Made by a program: the position numbers and the translations under genes
Assembly (NCBI RefSeq): GCF_002008315.2
Contig: NZ_MVDG02000001.1
Coordinates: 682,001-746,000 of the forward strand
Direction of reading: 5' to 3'
From: Arthrobacter sp. KBS0703
Lineage (GTDB): Bacteria; Actinomycetota; Actinomycetes; Actinomycetales; Micrococcaceae
Length of the DNA: 64,000 nucleotides
Shown: in pieces, positions 26,766 to 36,641 of the stretch
Numbering within the stretch: the first letter of the stretch is position 1
Layout of the letters: the number at the start of each line of letters is the position of its first letter
The notes under the pieces: generated by a model
What the model was told of the DNA's origin: nothing
What the model saw: the letters and a program-made list of their open reading frames with translations, nothing else
Database searches by the model: none

Positions 26766-27268
26766 TCCGCCGTCGGGTCCCGGTGGTGGGCAATCATGAG
26801 TGAGGTGGCCTCGCCGTCGTCGTCTGCGGGGAGGGCCACGTACTCGTCCACTACCGCCCGGAGCTTGCCGAGCATTTCCTCGCGCCGTGCGGCGTTGAAC
26901 TTCACGCCGAGCCGCCAGACCTCGATGTCCTCCGGGGGGAGATCCCGGATTTCCTGCAGGAACGTCTCGATGAGGATGGGCGAGACGTTGTCCACCGGAG
27001 TGCTCCAGGACTTGCGGCTGGCGATGTAGGGCACCTCGGTGGCCCCGCGCCGGCCCTTCCGGCGTTCCTCAGCGAGCAGGAACCCGGTCCGCACCAGCGT
27101 ACGGACGTGGTGCAGGCTGGAGGCGGGATTGAGGTCCAGGAGTTCGGCGATTTCCTTATTGGTCCGCGACTGGTGCAGGCACAGCCGGAGAATCCTGAGC
27201 CGCAGCGGAGAACTCAGCGCGCGGCCCTTAGCCACCAGGTCTGCGTCGTCGCTCTCCAGCGCTGTCAT
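26762..27268 (-). CDS. ArsR-like winged-helix transcriptional regulator
   Basis: DNA-binding regulator of 168 aa. The winged helix-turn-helix spans about residues 12-80: LSSPLRLRILRLCLHQSRTN, helix pair NKEIAELLDLNPASSLHHVR, then the wing with basic RRKGRRG. The C-terminal half is a helical domain without obvious metal-binding cysteines, so metal sensing is unlikely. The ATG at 27266-27268 is chosen because TACACT (27276-27281, minus strand) ends 7 nt before it, giving a leaderless message. It is divergent from an MFS gene and very probably represses it through the dyad at 27292-27315. Confidence 0.82.
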   Translation of the reverse strand: MTALESDDADLVAKGRALSSPLRLRILRLCLHQSRTNKEIAELLDLNPASSLHHVRTLVRTGFLLAEERRKGRRGATEVPYIASRKSWSTPVDNVSPILIETFLQEIRDLPPEDIEVWRLGVKFNAARREEMLGKLRAVVDEYVALPADDDGEATSLMIAHHRDPTAD

Positions 27269-27291
27269 AGACGCAAGTGTAGCCAGCAATA

Positions 27292-27315
27292 AGTGATTGA
27301 CATACATCAATCGCT
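27292..27315. promoter_or_regulatory. Operator-like dyad between the ArsR-type regulator and the MFS gene
   Basis: AGTGATTGA (27292-27300) and TCAATCGCT (27307-27315) form an inverted repeat with 8 of 9 matching positions around CATACA. It covers the TTGACA -35 box of the MFS promoter and lies 11 bp from the regulator's -10 box, an ideal place for repression of both genes. Confidence 0.6.
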
Positions 27316-27325
27316 GCCGGAAACT
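27298..27325 (+). promoter_or_regulatory. Promoter of the MFS gene
   Basis: Consensus TTGACA (27298-27303), a 16-bp spacer and GAAACT (27320-27325), whose end is 6 nt before the GTG at 27332. This is the clearest -35/-10 pair in the window and implies a leaderless transcript. Confidence 0.6.
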
Positions 27326-27331
27326 GTTGCC

Positions 27332-28612
27332 GTGACAGCTGACTCCACCGCAGCAGATACCGCCGCCACGTCGCTGTGGCGGGACCGCAACTTCACCACA
27401 TTCTGGACCGGGCAGGCGATGAGCCAGTTCGGCGCCCAGCTGGGGCAGCTGGCCTTTCCGGTGCTGGCAGTTTCGGTGCTTCAGGCTTCCGAATTCGAGG
27501 TGGGCGTCCTGAACGCCGCCGGCCTGGCGGCCTTCCTGATCATCGGACTTCCGGCCGGCGCTTGGGTGGACCGGTGGCTTAAGCGGCGAACCATGATCAT
27601 CGCCGACGCCGCCCGGATGGCGGCCATGGCCGCCGTGCCCGTGCTGTGGTGGGGCGGCATCCTGGAAATCTGGCATCTCTACGTCATTTCAGCGCTGGTG
27701 GGCACGGCCACAGTGTTCTTTGACGTCTCGTACCAAAGCTATGTGCCTGTCCTGGTGGGCTCCCGGCATGTCACCGAAGCCAATTCCAAGCTCGAATCCA
27801 CCGCGCAGATAGCCAGGGTTGGCGGACCCGCGGCCGGCGGGGCGCTCCTGACCTTTGTGTCGGCGCCGGTGCTGTTCCTGGGGGAGGCCGCCGGGTATCT
27901 CCTCTCCGCGGTCTTCCTCGCCCGGACCCGCGACAGCGAGGAGCGCGCCACCCCGGCGGACAGGCGCCCGCTCGGCACCGAGATCAAGGAAGGCCTTGCG
28001 TTCGTGGTGGGGCACCCACTGATCAGCCGCATCGCCGCCTGCACCGCAGGCATGAATTTCTGCGGCACGCTCATCTACACACTCATGCCCTTGCTGGTCC
28101 TGAGGGACCTCGGACTCGGGCCCCAGGGCGTGGGGCTGATCATGACTGCCGGCGCAGCCGGAGGCCTGCTGGGCGCCGTCACCGCGACCCGGCTGGCAGC
28201 ACGGATCGGCGAAGGCACGGTGATACCGCTCTGCGCCCTGGCTAGTTCGGTTTTTCTGGTGCTGGTCCCAGTCGCCGCGGTCGTCCACGAGCCTGCCGTC
28301 TCGCTGGTGCTCCTGCTCGTTTCCGAGTTCGGTTTCGGCATTAACGTGCTCGTCTACAACATCATGCAGCTGACCATGCGCCAGCGGGTGTGTCCGCCCC
28401 GATTGCTGGGCAGGATGAACGCATCCATCCGGTTCGCCGTCTGGGGCGTGATGCCGCTGGCCGCGCTCGCCTCCGGGTTCCTCGGCGAGCACATCGGGCT
28501 TGTTCCGGCGATCTCCATCGGCGCGGCCTGCAGCTTCCTCGCGGCCCTCCCGGTGCTGTTGTCGCCGCTGCGGAGGATGCGAAAGCTTCCGGACCAGGTG
28601 CTCGAGGACTGA
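27332..28612 (+). CDS. MFS transporter (drug efflux-like)
   Basis: Major facilitator superfamily protein of 426 aa with about 12 hydrophobic helices, of the MFS_3/enterobactin-exporter-like type. It starts WRDRNFTTFWTGQAMSQFGAQ, a typical first helix for this group, and has the loop motif GAWVDRWLKRRTMI after helix 2. Start GTG 27332 is preferred to the GTG at 27293 because the upper start lies inside the operator and promoter, and a -10 box ends 6 nt before 27332. Control by the adjacent ArsR-type regulator is inferred. The substrate is unknown. Confidence 0.85.
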   Translation: MTADSTAADTAATSLWRDRNFTTFWTGQAMSQFGAQLGQLAFPVLAVSVLQASEFEVGVLNAAGLAAFLIIGLPAGAWVDRWLKRRTMIIADAARMAAMAAVPVLWWGGILEIWHLYVISALVGTATVFFDVSYQSYVPVLVGSRHVTEANSKLESTAQIARVGGPAAGGALLTFVSAPVLFLGEAAGYLLSAVFLARTRDSEERATPADRRPLGTEIKEGLAFVVGHPLISRIAACTAGMNFCGTLIYTLMPLLVLRDLGLGPQGVGLIMTAGAAGGLLGAVTATRLAARIGEGTVIPLCALASSVFLVLVPVAAVVHEPAVSLVLLLVSEFGFGINVLVYNIMQLTMRQRVCPPRLLGRMNASIRFAVWGVMPLAALASGFLGEHIGLVPAISIGAACSFLAALPVLLSPLRRMRKLPDQVLED

Positions 28613-28618
28613 GGGCTG

Positions 28619-28864
28619 TCACGCCCCGGTACGCGGCCTTCGCCGCAACGGCGCCGGCGGCACCTGCTTGGCGGCGACCACCAGGTCCAGGGCAATGGCG
28701 ACGTCGGACCTCCGGGTCCGCACGGTGCACTGGGCGTCGCCGCACTCCAGTAGGTCTCCGAGGGCGTCCGTGAATCCGCCCTCGATCCGGTAACGCACCA
28801 CCACGCGGGTCCCCGGCGGGGCGGCGGCCAGGAATTCCCGGGGCGATGGCGTAGGCAGACTCAC
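28619..28864 (-). CDS. Small SH3-like domain protein (N-terminal domain of Rv0428c-type acetyltransferases)
   Basis: An 81-aa protein containing GTRVVVRYRIEGGFTDALGD and TVRTRRSDVAIALDLVVAAK, a pattern I know as the N-terminal SH3-like part of mycobacterial GNAT proteins such as Rv0428c. Here it stands alone with no acetyltransferase domain. The GTG at 28862-28864 is selected because TACGAT (minus strand) ends 7 nt before it; the frame is open much further upstream but that part has no family resemblance. It converges on the MFS gene and is divergent from fdxA. Function is unknown. Confidence 0.7.
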   Translation of the reverse strand: MSLPTPSPREFLAAAPPGTRVVVRYRIEGGFTDALGDLLECGDAQCTVRTRRSDVAIALDLVVAAKQVPPAPLRRRPRTGA

Positions 28865-29018
28865 GCCTTCAATCGTATGACGCGACCCGGAGTGTGACGC
28901 GCCGCTTCGTTCGCGGTGCGGGCCTGGGAGATAATAGGCTCGGAAGTCGATAGTCCGGCATGCAGGCCGGAAGCAACAACCGGCCAGTCGCCGGAACCAA
29001 CGTGGAGAGGCAAGGGAC

Positions 29019-29345
29019 GTGACGTACGTAATCGCGCAGCCGTGTGTAGATGTTAAGGACAAGGCATGCATTGAGGAGTGCCCCGTCGATTGCATCTACG
29101 AAGGCGAGCGTTCCCTCTATATCCATCCCGATGAATGCGTCGACTGCGGTGCCTGCGAACCGGTCTGCCCGGTGGAGGCCATCTACTACGAGGACGACAC
29201 CCCCGAAGAGTGGGCCGACTACTACAAGGCCAACGTGGAGTTCTTCGACGACCTCGGTTCCCCGGGCGGTGCCGCGAAAGTGGGCAACACCCACACGGAC
29301 CACCCGATGATCGCTGCACTGCCGCCGCAGAACCAGGACCACTGA
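29019..29345 (+). CDS. fdxA: 7Fe ferredoxin FdxA
   Basis: Electron carrier of 108 aa with one [3Fe-4S] and one [4Fe-4S] cluster. Cysteines are at 9, 17, 21 and 25 and at 40, 43, 46 and 50 (ECVDCGACEPVCP), the normal arrangement. The long acidic/aromatic C-terminal region (EEWADYYKANVEFF) is typical of actinobacterial FdxA/FdxC. The start is GTG with GAGAGG upstream; TAGGCT (28935-28940) is a likely -10 box, leaving a leader of about 70 nt. It precedes dapC by 13 bp, an order also known from Mycobacterium. Confidence 0.93.
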   Translation: MTYVIAQPCVDVKDKACIEECPVDCIYEGERSLYIHPDECVDCGACEPVCPVEAIYYEDDTPEEWADYYKANVEFFDDLGSPGGAAKVGNTHTDHPMIAALPPQNQDH

Positions 29346-29358
29346 GGCGGGCGCGTAG

Positions 29359-30507
29359 GTGACGACAGCTGTGCGTAGTTTCGGCCTGAGCCTTCCCGAT
29401 TACCCGTGGGAGGCGATGGCGCCGTACCTCGCCAGGGCGGCCCAGCACCCGGGCGGGGCCGTCAACTTGTCCATCGGAACGCCCGTGGATCCCACGCCCG
29501 CGGTCATCCAGGACGCCCTCCGCGCCGCGGCGGACGCCCCCGGCTACCCCACGGTGCACGGCACTCCTGCGCTGCGGGAGGCGATCGCCGGATGGTTTGC
29601 ACGCCGGCGCGGCGTTCAGGGGCTGGATCCCCGGGATGTCATGCCCACGGTCGGCTCCAAGGAGCTGGTGGCCTGGCTGCCGTTCCTGCTCGGCCTGAGG
29701 CCCGGCGACGTCGTGGTCCGCCCCACCGTTGCCTACCCCACCTACGACATCGGGGCGACTTTTTCCGGAGCCACCGCCGTGGCCGCGGACGACCTCGATG
29801 AACTGGACGCCGCCACCCGTGCGAAGGTCCGGCTTGTCTGGGTCAACTCCCCGGGCAACCCGACCGGCAGTGTCCGCGATGCGGCCTCTCTGCGGAAGAT
29901 CGTGGACCAGGCCCGCGAAATCGGCGCGCTCGTGGCCTCCGACGAGTGCTATGCCGAACTCGGCTGGGGGGAGTGGGACCTGCAGCGCGGGGGAGAAGCC
30001 GTTCCGAGCATCCTTGATCCCCGTGTGGCTGGCGGCTCCCACGACGGCCTCCTGGCGGTCTATTCGCTGAGCAAGCAGTCCAACCTGGCCGGCTACCGGG
30101 CGGCCTTCGTTGCGGGCGATTCAGCCATCATGGCCAACCTCGTCAACAGCCGCAAGCACGCCGGAATGATCGTCCCCTACCCGGTCCAGGAAGCCATGCG
30201 GGTGGCCCTGGGCGACGACGGGCACGTGCAGGCACAGAAGGACCTGTACCGCGGGCGCCGCGAACGGATCCTGCCCGCGCTCGAAGGTTTCGGCCTGGAG
30301 ATCCAAGCGTCCTCCGCTGGCCTGTACCTGTGGTGCACCGCCGGCGAAGCAACTTGGGACACTGTGGCGCGCCTGGCGGAGCGGGGCATCGTGGTGGGGC
30401 CCGGAGTGTTCTACGGCGACGCCGGCAACGGCTACGTCCGCGTGGCGCTCACCGGATCGGATGAGCGGATCGACGCCGCGGTGGCCCGGCTGGCCAGTGC
30501 CCCCTAA
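29359..30507 (+). CDS. dapC: Succinyldiaminopimelate transaminase DapC
   Basis: PLP enzyme (382 aa) that aminates N-succinyl-2-amino-6-ketopimelate in lysine and peptidoglycan precursor synthesis. Visible are the substrate loop SIGTPVDPTP, the NSPGNPTG cofactor loop, SDECYAE and the Schiff-base lysine in SLSKQSNLAGYRAAF. The GTG start lies 13 bp after fdxA and is probably co-transcribed with it. The identification over a general aminotransferase rests on sequence pattern and on the fdxA-dapC neighbourhood with dapD and dapE downstream in the window. Confidence 0.9.
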   Translation: MTTAVRSFGLSLPDYPWEAMAPYLARAAQHPGGAVNLSIGTPVDPTPAVIQDALRAAADAPGYPTVHGTPALREAIAGWFARRRGVQGLDPRDVMPTVGSKELVAWLPFLLGLRPGDVVVRPTVAYPTYDIGATFSGATAVAADDLDELDAATRAKVRLVWVNSPGNPTGSVRDAASLRKIVDQAREIGALVASDECYAELGWGEWDLQRGGEAVPSILDPRVAGGSHDGLLAVYSLSKQSNLAGYRAAFVAGDSAIMANLVNSRKHAGMIVPYPVQEAMRVALGDDGHVQAQKDLYRGRRERILPALEGFGLEIQASSAGLYLWCTAGEATWDTVARLAERGIVVGPGVFYGDAGNGYVRVALTGSDERIDAAVARLASAP

Positions 30508-30751
30508 CGGTTACCCCGTAACAATGGTGTGACACGCGCCACAAGTGGGCCGTTTTGGGGGATATTTGGCGGTCGCGGATTAGTGGTGCGTTGCAAGTGG
30601 CGGTACTTTTTAACTGACTATCAATGGTGGCTTTCTACAAGAAGGCAGCACGGCCGTTGGATATCCCGCCTGTGCGGGATCCCCGCGCGGCTCACCTGAT
30701 GTTGGATCAAGCTTTCTACAGAGAGGCCCCGACGCCTCATGAGGAGACTCC
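30508..30751 (+). promoter_or_regulatory. gltA upstream region with direct repeat
   Basis: A 244-bp non-coding stretch. GCTTTCTACA occurs twice, at 30630-30639 and 30711-30720, 81 bp apart and each followed by a purine run. A short inverted repeat, GTTAC/GTAAC, lies just after the dapC stop. TTGCAA (30591-30596) could be a -35 box, but no -10 box fits it well. The strong ribosome site AGGAG precedes gltA. Confidence 0.35.
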
Positions 30752-32035
<1,284 letters not shown>

Positions 32036-32049
32036 CAGCGACCGCCCAA

Positions 32050-32097
32050 AACGACGCCGGCCGCGCACCCTCGAAAGGGTGCGCGGCCGGCGTCGTT
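32050..32097 (+). terminator. Very strong terminator hairpin, gltA/galE
   Basis: A perfect 21-bp stem runs from 32050-32070 to 32077-32097 around the loop TCGAAA, followed by GTTATT. The arms begin AACGACGCCGG and end CCGGCGTCGTT. Lying between convergent gltA and galE, it can serve both. Confidence 0.93.
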
Positions 32098-32174
32098 GTT
32101 ATTGGCAGGGTTTCGCTCCCCGCCCCCTAACCTCGCAAGCCCGGTCAGGGAACACGGCGGGCGCGGGCCCGGGC

Positions 32175-33194
32175 TCAGCCAGCGTCGACGTAGCCGTGCG
32201 GGTTGTTTTTCTGCCAGCGCCAGTGGTCCTCGCACATTTCGTCGACCGTCTTGGTGGTGGACCAGGAGAGATCGGCGAGGGCCGAGGTCGCATCCGCCCA
32301 GAAAGCCGGCAGGTCCCCGGCACGGCGGCCCGTGACCTCGTACGGAAGCGCGTGGCCCACGGCTTTTTCGAAGGACCGCAGGACCTCCAGCACGGAGGAA
32401 CCCCTGCCTGAACCGAGGTTCCAGCGGAACACGCCGCTGCGTCCGGTGATGTGGTCCAGGGCCGCGACATGGCCCTCGGCGAGGTCCACCACGTGGATGT
32501 AGTCGCGCAGGCAGGTGCCGTCCGGGGTGTCGTAGTCGCCGCCGAACACCATGAGCTTCTCGCGCCGGCCGACGGCCACCTGGGCGATGAACGGGACGAG
32601 GTTGTTCGGGATGCCCTGCGGGTCTTCACCGATGCGGCCTGAGGGGTGGGCGCCCACCGGGTTGAAGTAGCGCAGCAGTGCTATATGCCAGCGGTCGTCG
32701 GCGGCGCCGAGGTCCGACAGGATGTCCTCGATCTGTTCCTTGGTGCGGCCGTACGGGTTGTTCGCGCCGATTTCCATCTTCTCCACGTACGGGACGGCAT
32801 TGTGCTCGCCGTAGACGGTGGCAGAGGAGCTGAAGACGATCGAGCGGACGCCGTGCCGGTCCATGGCCCTGATGAGGTTCAGCGTGCCGACCAGATTGTT
32901 GTGGTAGTACTTCAGCGGCTCACGCACGGATTCGCCCACGGCCTTGAGGCCGGCGAAATGGATGACGGCATCGATGCCGTGCCGGTCGAAGACGGCGTCG
33001 ACGGCGGGCTCGTCCAGCAGGTCCACGTTGTGGAAGACGGCCTCCTTGCCCGTGAGTTCGGCGACCCGACGCAGGGACTCTTCGCTCGAGTTCACCAGGT
33101 TGTCGATGACAACCACATCGTGGCCGGCTTGCTGCAGGGACAATACCGTGTGCGAACCGATGTAGCCGGTGCCGCCGGTGACCAGAATTTTCAT
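32175..33194 (-). CDS. galE: UDP-glucose 4-epimerase
   Basis: Interconverts UDP-glucose and UDP-galactose (339 aa, short-chain dehydrogenase fold). The NAD-binding motif GGTGYIGSH lies at residues 7-15, the Ser in SSSATVYG and the catalytic pair in NPYGRTK (YxxxK) are present, and the C-terminal DATSALADLSW pattern is typical. TAACGT (33201-33206 on the minus strand) ends 6 nt before the ATG, indicating a leaderless transcript. It is divergent from a TetR gene 113 bp away. Confidence 0.95.
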   Translation of the reverse strand: MKILVTGGTGYIGSHTVLSLQQAGHDVVVIDNLVNSSEESLRRVAELTGKEAVFHNVDLLDEPAVDAVFDRHGIDAVIHFAGLKAVGESVREPLKYYHNNLVGTLNLIRAMDRHGVRSIVFSSSATVYGEHNAVPYVEKMEIGANNPYGRTKEQIEDILSDLGAADDRWHIALLRYFNPVGAHPSGRIGEDPQGIPNNLVPFIAQVAVGRREKLMVFGGDYDTPDGTCLRDYIHVVDLAEGHVAALDHITGRSGVFRWNLGSGRGSSVLEVLRSFEKAVGHALPYEVTGRRAGDLPAFWADATSALADLSWSTTKTVDEMCEDHWRWQKNNPHGYVDAG

Positions 33195-33307
33195 GCTCCA
33201 ACGTTATCCCAACCGCACCGGCGGTTACCGACTGTTTCGGCCATGGCGGCGGCGGGAACCTCGGCGGGCCTCCCCCGCGTCACGGCACAAGCGTGCTAAA
33301 AACAAGG

Positions 33308-33934
33308 GTGCCCAAAATAGTGGATGCCGCCGCCCGGCGCCTGGAGATTGTTGACGCCGTATGCCGGATCATCGCCACCGACGGACTGGAACGTGCGTCC
33401 CTGCGCGAGGTTGCCGACGAGGCAGGCCTGGCAGTGGGCTCGGTGCGGCACTATTTCGCCACGAGCGAGGAGTTGCTGACGCTCTCCTTCGCGGCCGTGG
33501 TGGACCGCATCCTTGGCCGCCTTGACGCTGCCCTTGCCGGGGTATCCCGAGCATCCGGCGCCGATGCGCAGCACGAGGCAGTTTTAACCCTGCTGAGCGA
33601 GTTCCTCCCGCTGGATGAGGAACGTGCCTTGGATGCCTGTGCGTGGCTCGCCTTCAAGAATGCGGCACGGATCCGGCCGTTCCTTGCCGCCGAAGCCGAC
33701 CGGAGCCACCGGGCCGTGGCCGCCGTCGTCGGGCAGTTGATCACCCGCCTTCTGGCCGAGGGCGACAGCGGCGGCGTGCAGCTGGTCACCGAGGCCGAGC
33801 GCCTCCTTGCCACTTTGGACGGGCTGACGATGCACGCGCTCCTGCAACCGGCGTGGCTGACCCGGGAAATGTGCCGGGATGTGCTCGAATCCCATCTGGC
33901 GGGGCTTCGCAGGACCGCCGGCGCCAGCCATTAA
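33308..33934 (+). CDS. TetR/AcrR-family transcriptional regulator
   Basis: One-component regulator of 208 aa. The N-terminal helix-turn-helix reads IVDAVCRIIATDGLERASLR followed by EVADEAGLAVGSVRHYFA, at about residues 14-58; the remainder is an all-helical ligand-binding domain of the BetI/TetR_C_6 type. The family N-terminus VPKIVDAAARR suggests the GTG at 33308 rather than the GTG at 33293, but the signal is not decisive. The divergent neighbour is galE and the next gene is an unknown protein, so the target is unclear. Confidence 0.82.
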   Translation: MPKIVDAAARRLEIVDAVCRIIATDGLERASLREVADEAGLAVGSVRHYFATSEELLTLSFAAVVDRILGRLDAALAGVSRASGADAQHEAVLTLLSEFLPLDEERALDACAWLAFKNAARIRPFLAAEADRSHRAVAAVVGQLITRLLAEGDSGGVQLVTEAERLLATLDGLTMHALLQPAWLTREMCRDVLESHLAGLRRTAGASH

Positions 33935-34024
33935 CGTCCCCGGGCTGGGGGAATAGACTGAAAGCCGGAGAGCGGGTTGCCGGATAAACGGGGGCGGAGT
34001 TCAAGATGCCAAGGAGGCATGCGG

Positions 34025-34636
34025 ATGCAGCACACAGGCGGTCCAGGCTGGCGAATCACCATGGACACGTCAGGGCCCATGCTCATTGCCCTTTACATAC
34101 GTGATGTTTCCGGACTGGACGGTGCAGGCTTTCCCGCCCTTTCCCATGCCGCGCCCAAGGTCCGGCACGCCGATCACTCCCACCTGACCGCCGAGGTGGG
34201 TGGGATCAGCGCGCTCAAGACCGAGTGGGAAGCCTGGTGGGAACAGCTCGTGAAGGCCCATCCGCAGATGTCCCCGGAGATGTCGCCGCCGGGCTTCAGG
34301 TCCTTTGCCAATTCCCCGGCGCTCCGGCGGGTACTGCAGGCGCACTTCGGGGCCGCCCTGACCTGGGCCCGGGAGCGCCGGAAGGAATACGCGGAGCTGG
34401 AAGCCGAACGCGTGGCCGGCGGTTCCGCGCACCTGCTGGAGGACATCGTGGAGGACCGGCTGCTCGAGGTCGGCCGGAATTCACGGGACTTCGACCTGAC
34501 CATCATTGAACTCCCGCTCGATGAGCAGCGCGCATGGTTCCTGGAACCTGACAAGATCATCATGAGCCACGACCTGTTGTCCCAGCCCGAAGTGTTCCGG
34601 AGCTACGTGCAGCCAGTCGTGGAAATACTGGTCTAA
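34025..34636 (+). CDS. Conserved hypothetical protein, function unknown
   Basis: A soluble 203-aa protein I cannot assign. It has no signal peptide or membrane helix. Features are a Trp-rich stretch (EWEAWWEQLV), a helical region with WARERRKEYAELEAERVAGG, and an acidic C-terminal part ending SYVQPVVEILV. Three in-frame starts exist; ATG 34025 is chosen because AAGGAGG (34011-34017) lies 7 nt before it. TAGACT at 33953-33958 may be the promoter -10 box. Its stop overlaps the stop of the convergent lysozyme-like gene by 4 nt. Confidence 0.7.
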   Translation: MQHTGGPGWRITMDTSGPMLIALYIRDVSGLDGAGFPALSHAAPKVRHADHSHLTAEVGGISALKTEWEAWWEQLVKAHPQMSPEMSPPGFRSFANSPALRRVLQAHFGAALTWARERRKEYAELEAERVAGGSAHLLEDIVEDRLLEVGRNSRDFDLTIIELPLDEQRAWFLEPDKIIMSHDLLSQPEVFRSYVQPVVEILV

Positions 34637-35484
34637 GCCGGGTCCCCGGCAAGGGTGATAACTACCCTGCCGTCGGAGGCGCCCGCGTCCTGCCATCCGT
34701 TCCGGGCCTGCCGGTCCCAGCTTTGTCCGTCCACCTGGACGCGGGTCACGGCGAACTTTTTCGCGTTTGCCACCGCCCAGTGCGCCAGCGACCACGCCAG
34801 GTCATCCGTTGCCTCCAGTTCGAGGGTCCGGCCGGACGCCGTGGCGGGAAGGGCTCCGTACGCGGACTCCGCCTCGGCCAACAGGGCCTCGGGGTCACCG
34901 GCGGCGTCCGGGGTGCGGAGCGTGCAGTCAAGGGCACCGCGGGCCTGGCCGCTCAACGCCGAGGCGAAGACGCGGCCCATGGCCTCGTGCTGTGCATAGG
35001 CGCGGGGGTGCGCCGAACGCTGGACGCGCTGCGCGGCCTCGGTGATCGCCATGGTCGCGTAACCGGGAACCTCCACGAGCGCGTCGTAAAACGCGTTCGT
35101 GGCGTGGTGCGGGTCCATCACCTGTTCCTGGGTGCCCCAGCCCTGGGAAGGCCGCTGCTGGAACAGGCCCCTGGAATCCGGTCCCGCCAGATCGCCGTGG
35201 CCGATATTCCTCAGCTTGGACTCCTGCATGGCCGTGGCGAGGGCGATGCTCGCCGCACGCGGCGGCAGCCCCCGGCGCACTGAGACGGCAGTGATCAAGG
35301 CCGCGTTGGCGGCCTGGTCCGTGGCCAGCTCGGCGCGTTGCGTCCCGACGACGGCGGTGCACCCTTCCGTGACGAGCTGCTCGGAGCGCTGCACCAGCGC
35401 TGTCACCGTGTAGATGCCGCCGGCGACGAGGACGAGGGAGAGGACGACGACGATCGCTCCGCGCAGCTTGCGTCTGCGTGTCAC
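34633..35484 (-). CDS. Membrane-anchored lysozyme-like protein, function unknown
   Basis: A 283-aa protein with a single N-terminal membrane anchor (residues 9-30) facing outward. The middle part resembles the lytic-transglycosylase/lysozyme fold: ALATAMQESKLRNIGHGD, with the Glu of MQES at the place of the catalytic acid, then GLFQQRPSQGWGTQEQVMDP. Related actinobacterial proteins are often labelled 'heavy metal transporter', which nothing in this sequence supports. Peptidoglycan cleavage is an inference from the fold only. It lies downstream of dapD on the same strand. Confidence 0.65.
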   Translation of the reverse strand: MTRRRKLRGAIVVVLSLVLVAGGIYTVTALVQRSEQLVTEGCTAVVGTQRAELATDQAANAALITAVSVRRGLPPRAASIALATAMQESKLRNIGHGDLAGPDSRGLFQQRPSQGWGTQEQVMDPHHATNAFYDALVEVPGYATMAITEAAQRVQRSAHPRAYAQHEAMGRVFASALSGQARGALDCTLRTPDAAGDPEALLAEAESAYGALPATASGRTLELEATDDLAWSLAHWAVANAKKFAVTRVQVDGQSWDRQARNGWQDAGASDGRVVITLAGDPA

Positions 35485-35545
35485 GTACTCTCCCTCAGGC
35501 CCTCGTCGGGCCGGTAGATGCCAGTGCCGGCCGCACCCGGACGGG

Positions 35546-36574
35546 TCAGTTGGCGTGCAGGGCGTCGTTCAGCTCCACGGTCTGGCCCTTGCGCGGCAGG
35601 ACTTCCACCGCACCGGTGCTGGAGTTGCGGCGGAAGAGCAGGTTGGGCACGCCGGAGAGCTCCACGGCCTTGACGATTTTGGAGGTATCTTCGCCGTCGG
35701 CGTCTTTCGGACCGACCACGCGGACCCGCGTGCCGGCGGTGACGTAGAGGCCGGCCTCCACCACGGAATCGTCGCCGATGCTGATGCCCACGCCGGAGTT
35801 TGCGCCCAGCAGCACGCGCTGGCCCAAAGCTATCTTTTCCTTTCCGCCGCCGGAAAGGGTGCCCATGATCGAGGCGCCGCCGCCGACGTCGGTGCCGTCG
35901 CCCGCCACCACACCGGCGGAGATGCGGCCTTCCACCATGGAGGTGCCCAGCGTGCCGGCGTTGAAGTTGACGAAGCCCTCGTGCATGACGGTGGTGCCTT
36001 CGGCCAGGTGGGCACCGAGCCGTACGCGGTCGGCGTCGGCGATGCGGACGCCTGCGGGGACGACGTAGTCCACCATGCGGGGGAACTTGTCGACGCCGTA
36101 GACGGTCACGGCGCCGCGCCTGCGGAGCTTCGCGCGCGTCAGTTCGAAGCCGTCCACGGCGCACGGGCCGAAGTTGGTCCAGACGACGTTCGGGAGCTTT
36201 CCGAAGACGCCGTCGAGGTTGATGGTGTTGGGCTTGACGAGGCGGTGCGACAGGAGGTGGAGGCGGAGGTAGGCATCGGCGGTGTCGGCCGGTGCTTCGT
36301 CCAGGTTGACCTGCACGAACACGACCTTCTGTTCGGTGCCGCGGTCCGCATCTGTTCCCTCCGCGGCGATCGCGGCCAGGGATTCGTCGGCGTTCTCGAC
36401 GCGGCGAAGGCTTTCGGCGGCCACGCCGAGGGCAGGGGCCGGGAACCAGACATCGAGCACCGTGGCGTCACCGCTGCGGGTGGCGATGGTGGCCACTCCG
36501 AATCCGTAGGCCGAGCGGGAGTCGTCGGACAGCGTTTGGGCAGCGGGCACGGCAGAAGAAGCGGTTTCAGTCAT
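35546..36574 (-). CDS. dapD: 2,3,4,5-tetrahydropyridine-2,6-dicarboxylate N-succinyltransferase
   Basis: Succinylates tetrahydrodipicolinate in the diaminopimelate pathway (342 aa). It is the long actinobacterial DapD: an N-terminal domain beginning AYGFGVATI and a left-handed beta-helix with hexapeptide repeats (for example [20 protein letters not shown] and [20 protein letters not shown]). TAGACT (36581-36586, minus strand) ends 6 nt before the ATG, so the mRNA should be leaderless. dapE is divergent, 67 bp between starts, so both steps can be controlled from one intergenic region. Confidence 0.95.
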   Translation of the reverse strand: MTETASSAVPAAQTLSDDSRSAYGFGVATIATRSGDATVLDVWFPAPALGVAAESLRRVENADESLAAIAAEGTDADRGTEQKVVFVQVNLDEAPADTADAYLRLHLLSHRLVKPNTINLDGVFGKLPNVVWTNFGPCAVDGFELTRAKLRRRGAVTVYGVDKFPRMVDYVVPAGVRIADADRVRLGAHLAEGTTVMHEGFVNFNAGTLGTSMVEGRISAGVVAGDGTDVGGGASIMGTLSGGGKEKIALGQRVLLGANSGVGISIGDDSVVEAGLYVTAGTRVRVVGPKDADGEDTSKIVKAVELSGVPNLLFRRNSSTGAVEVLPRKGQTVELNDALHAN

Positions 36575-36641
36575 GGCCCCAGTCTATCGAGACGACGTGC
36601 ACGCACAGAAACCTGCAGCCCCGCGGCGATAGAGTTGGATG

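Noticed and set aside
28941..29018. GC-rich hairpin-like sequence upstream of fdxA (CCGGAAGCAACAACCGG) as an SRP-type small RNA.
   Set aside because: It lacks the conserved tetraloop and asymmetric-loop arrangement of SRP RNA and is too short.
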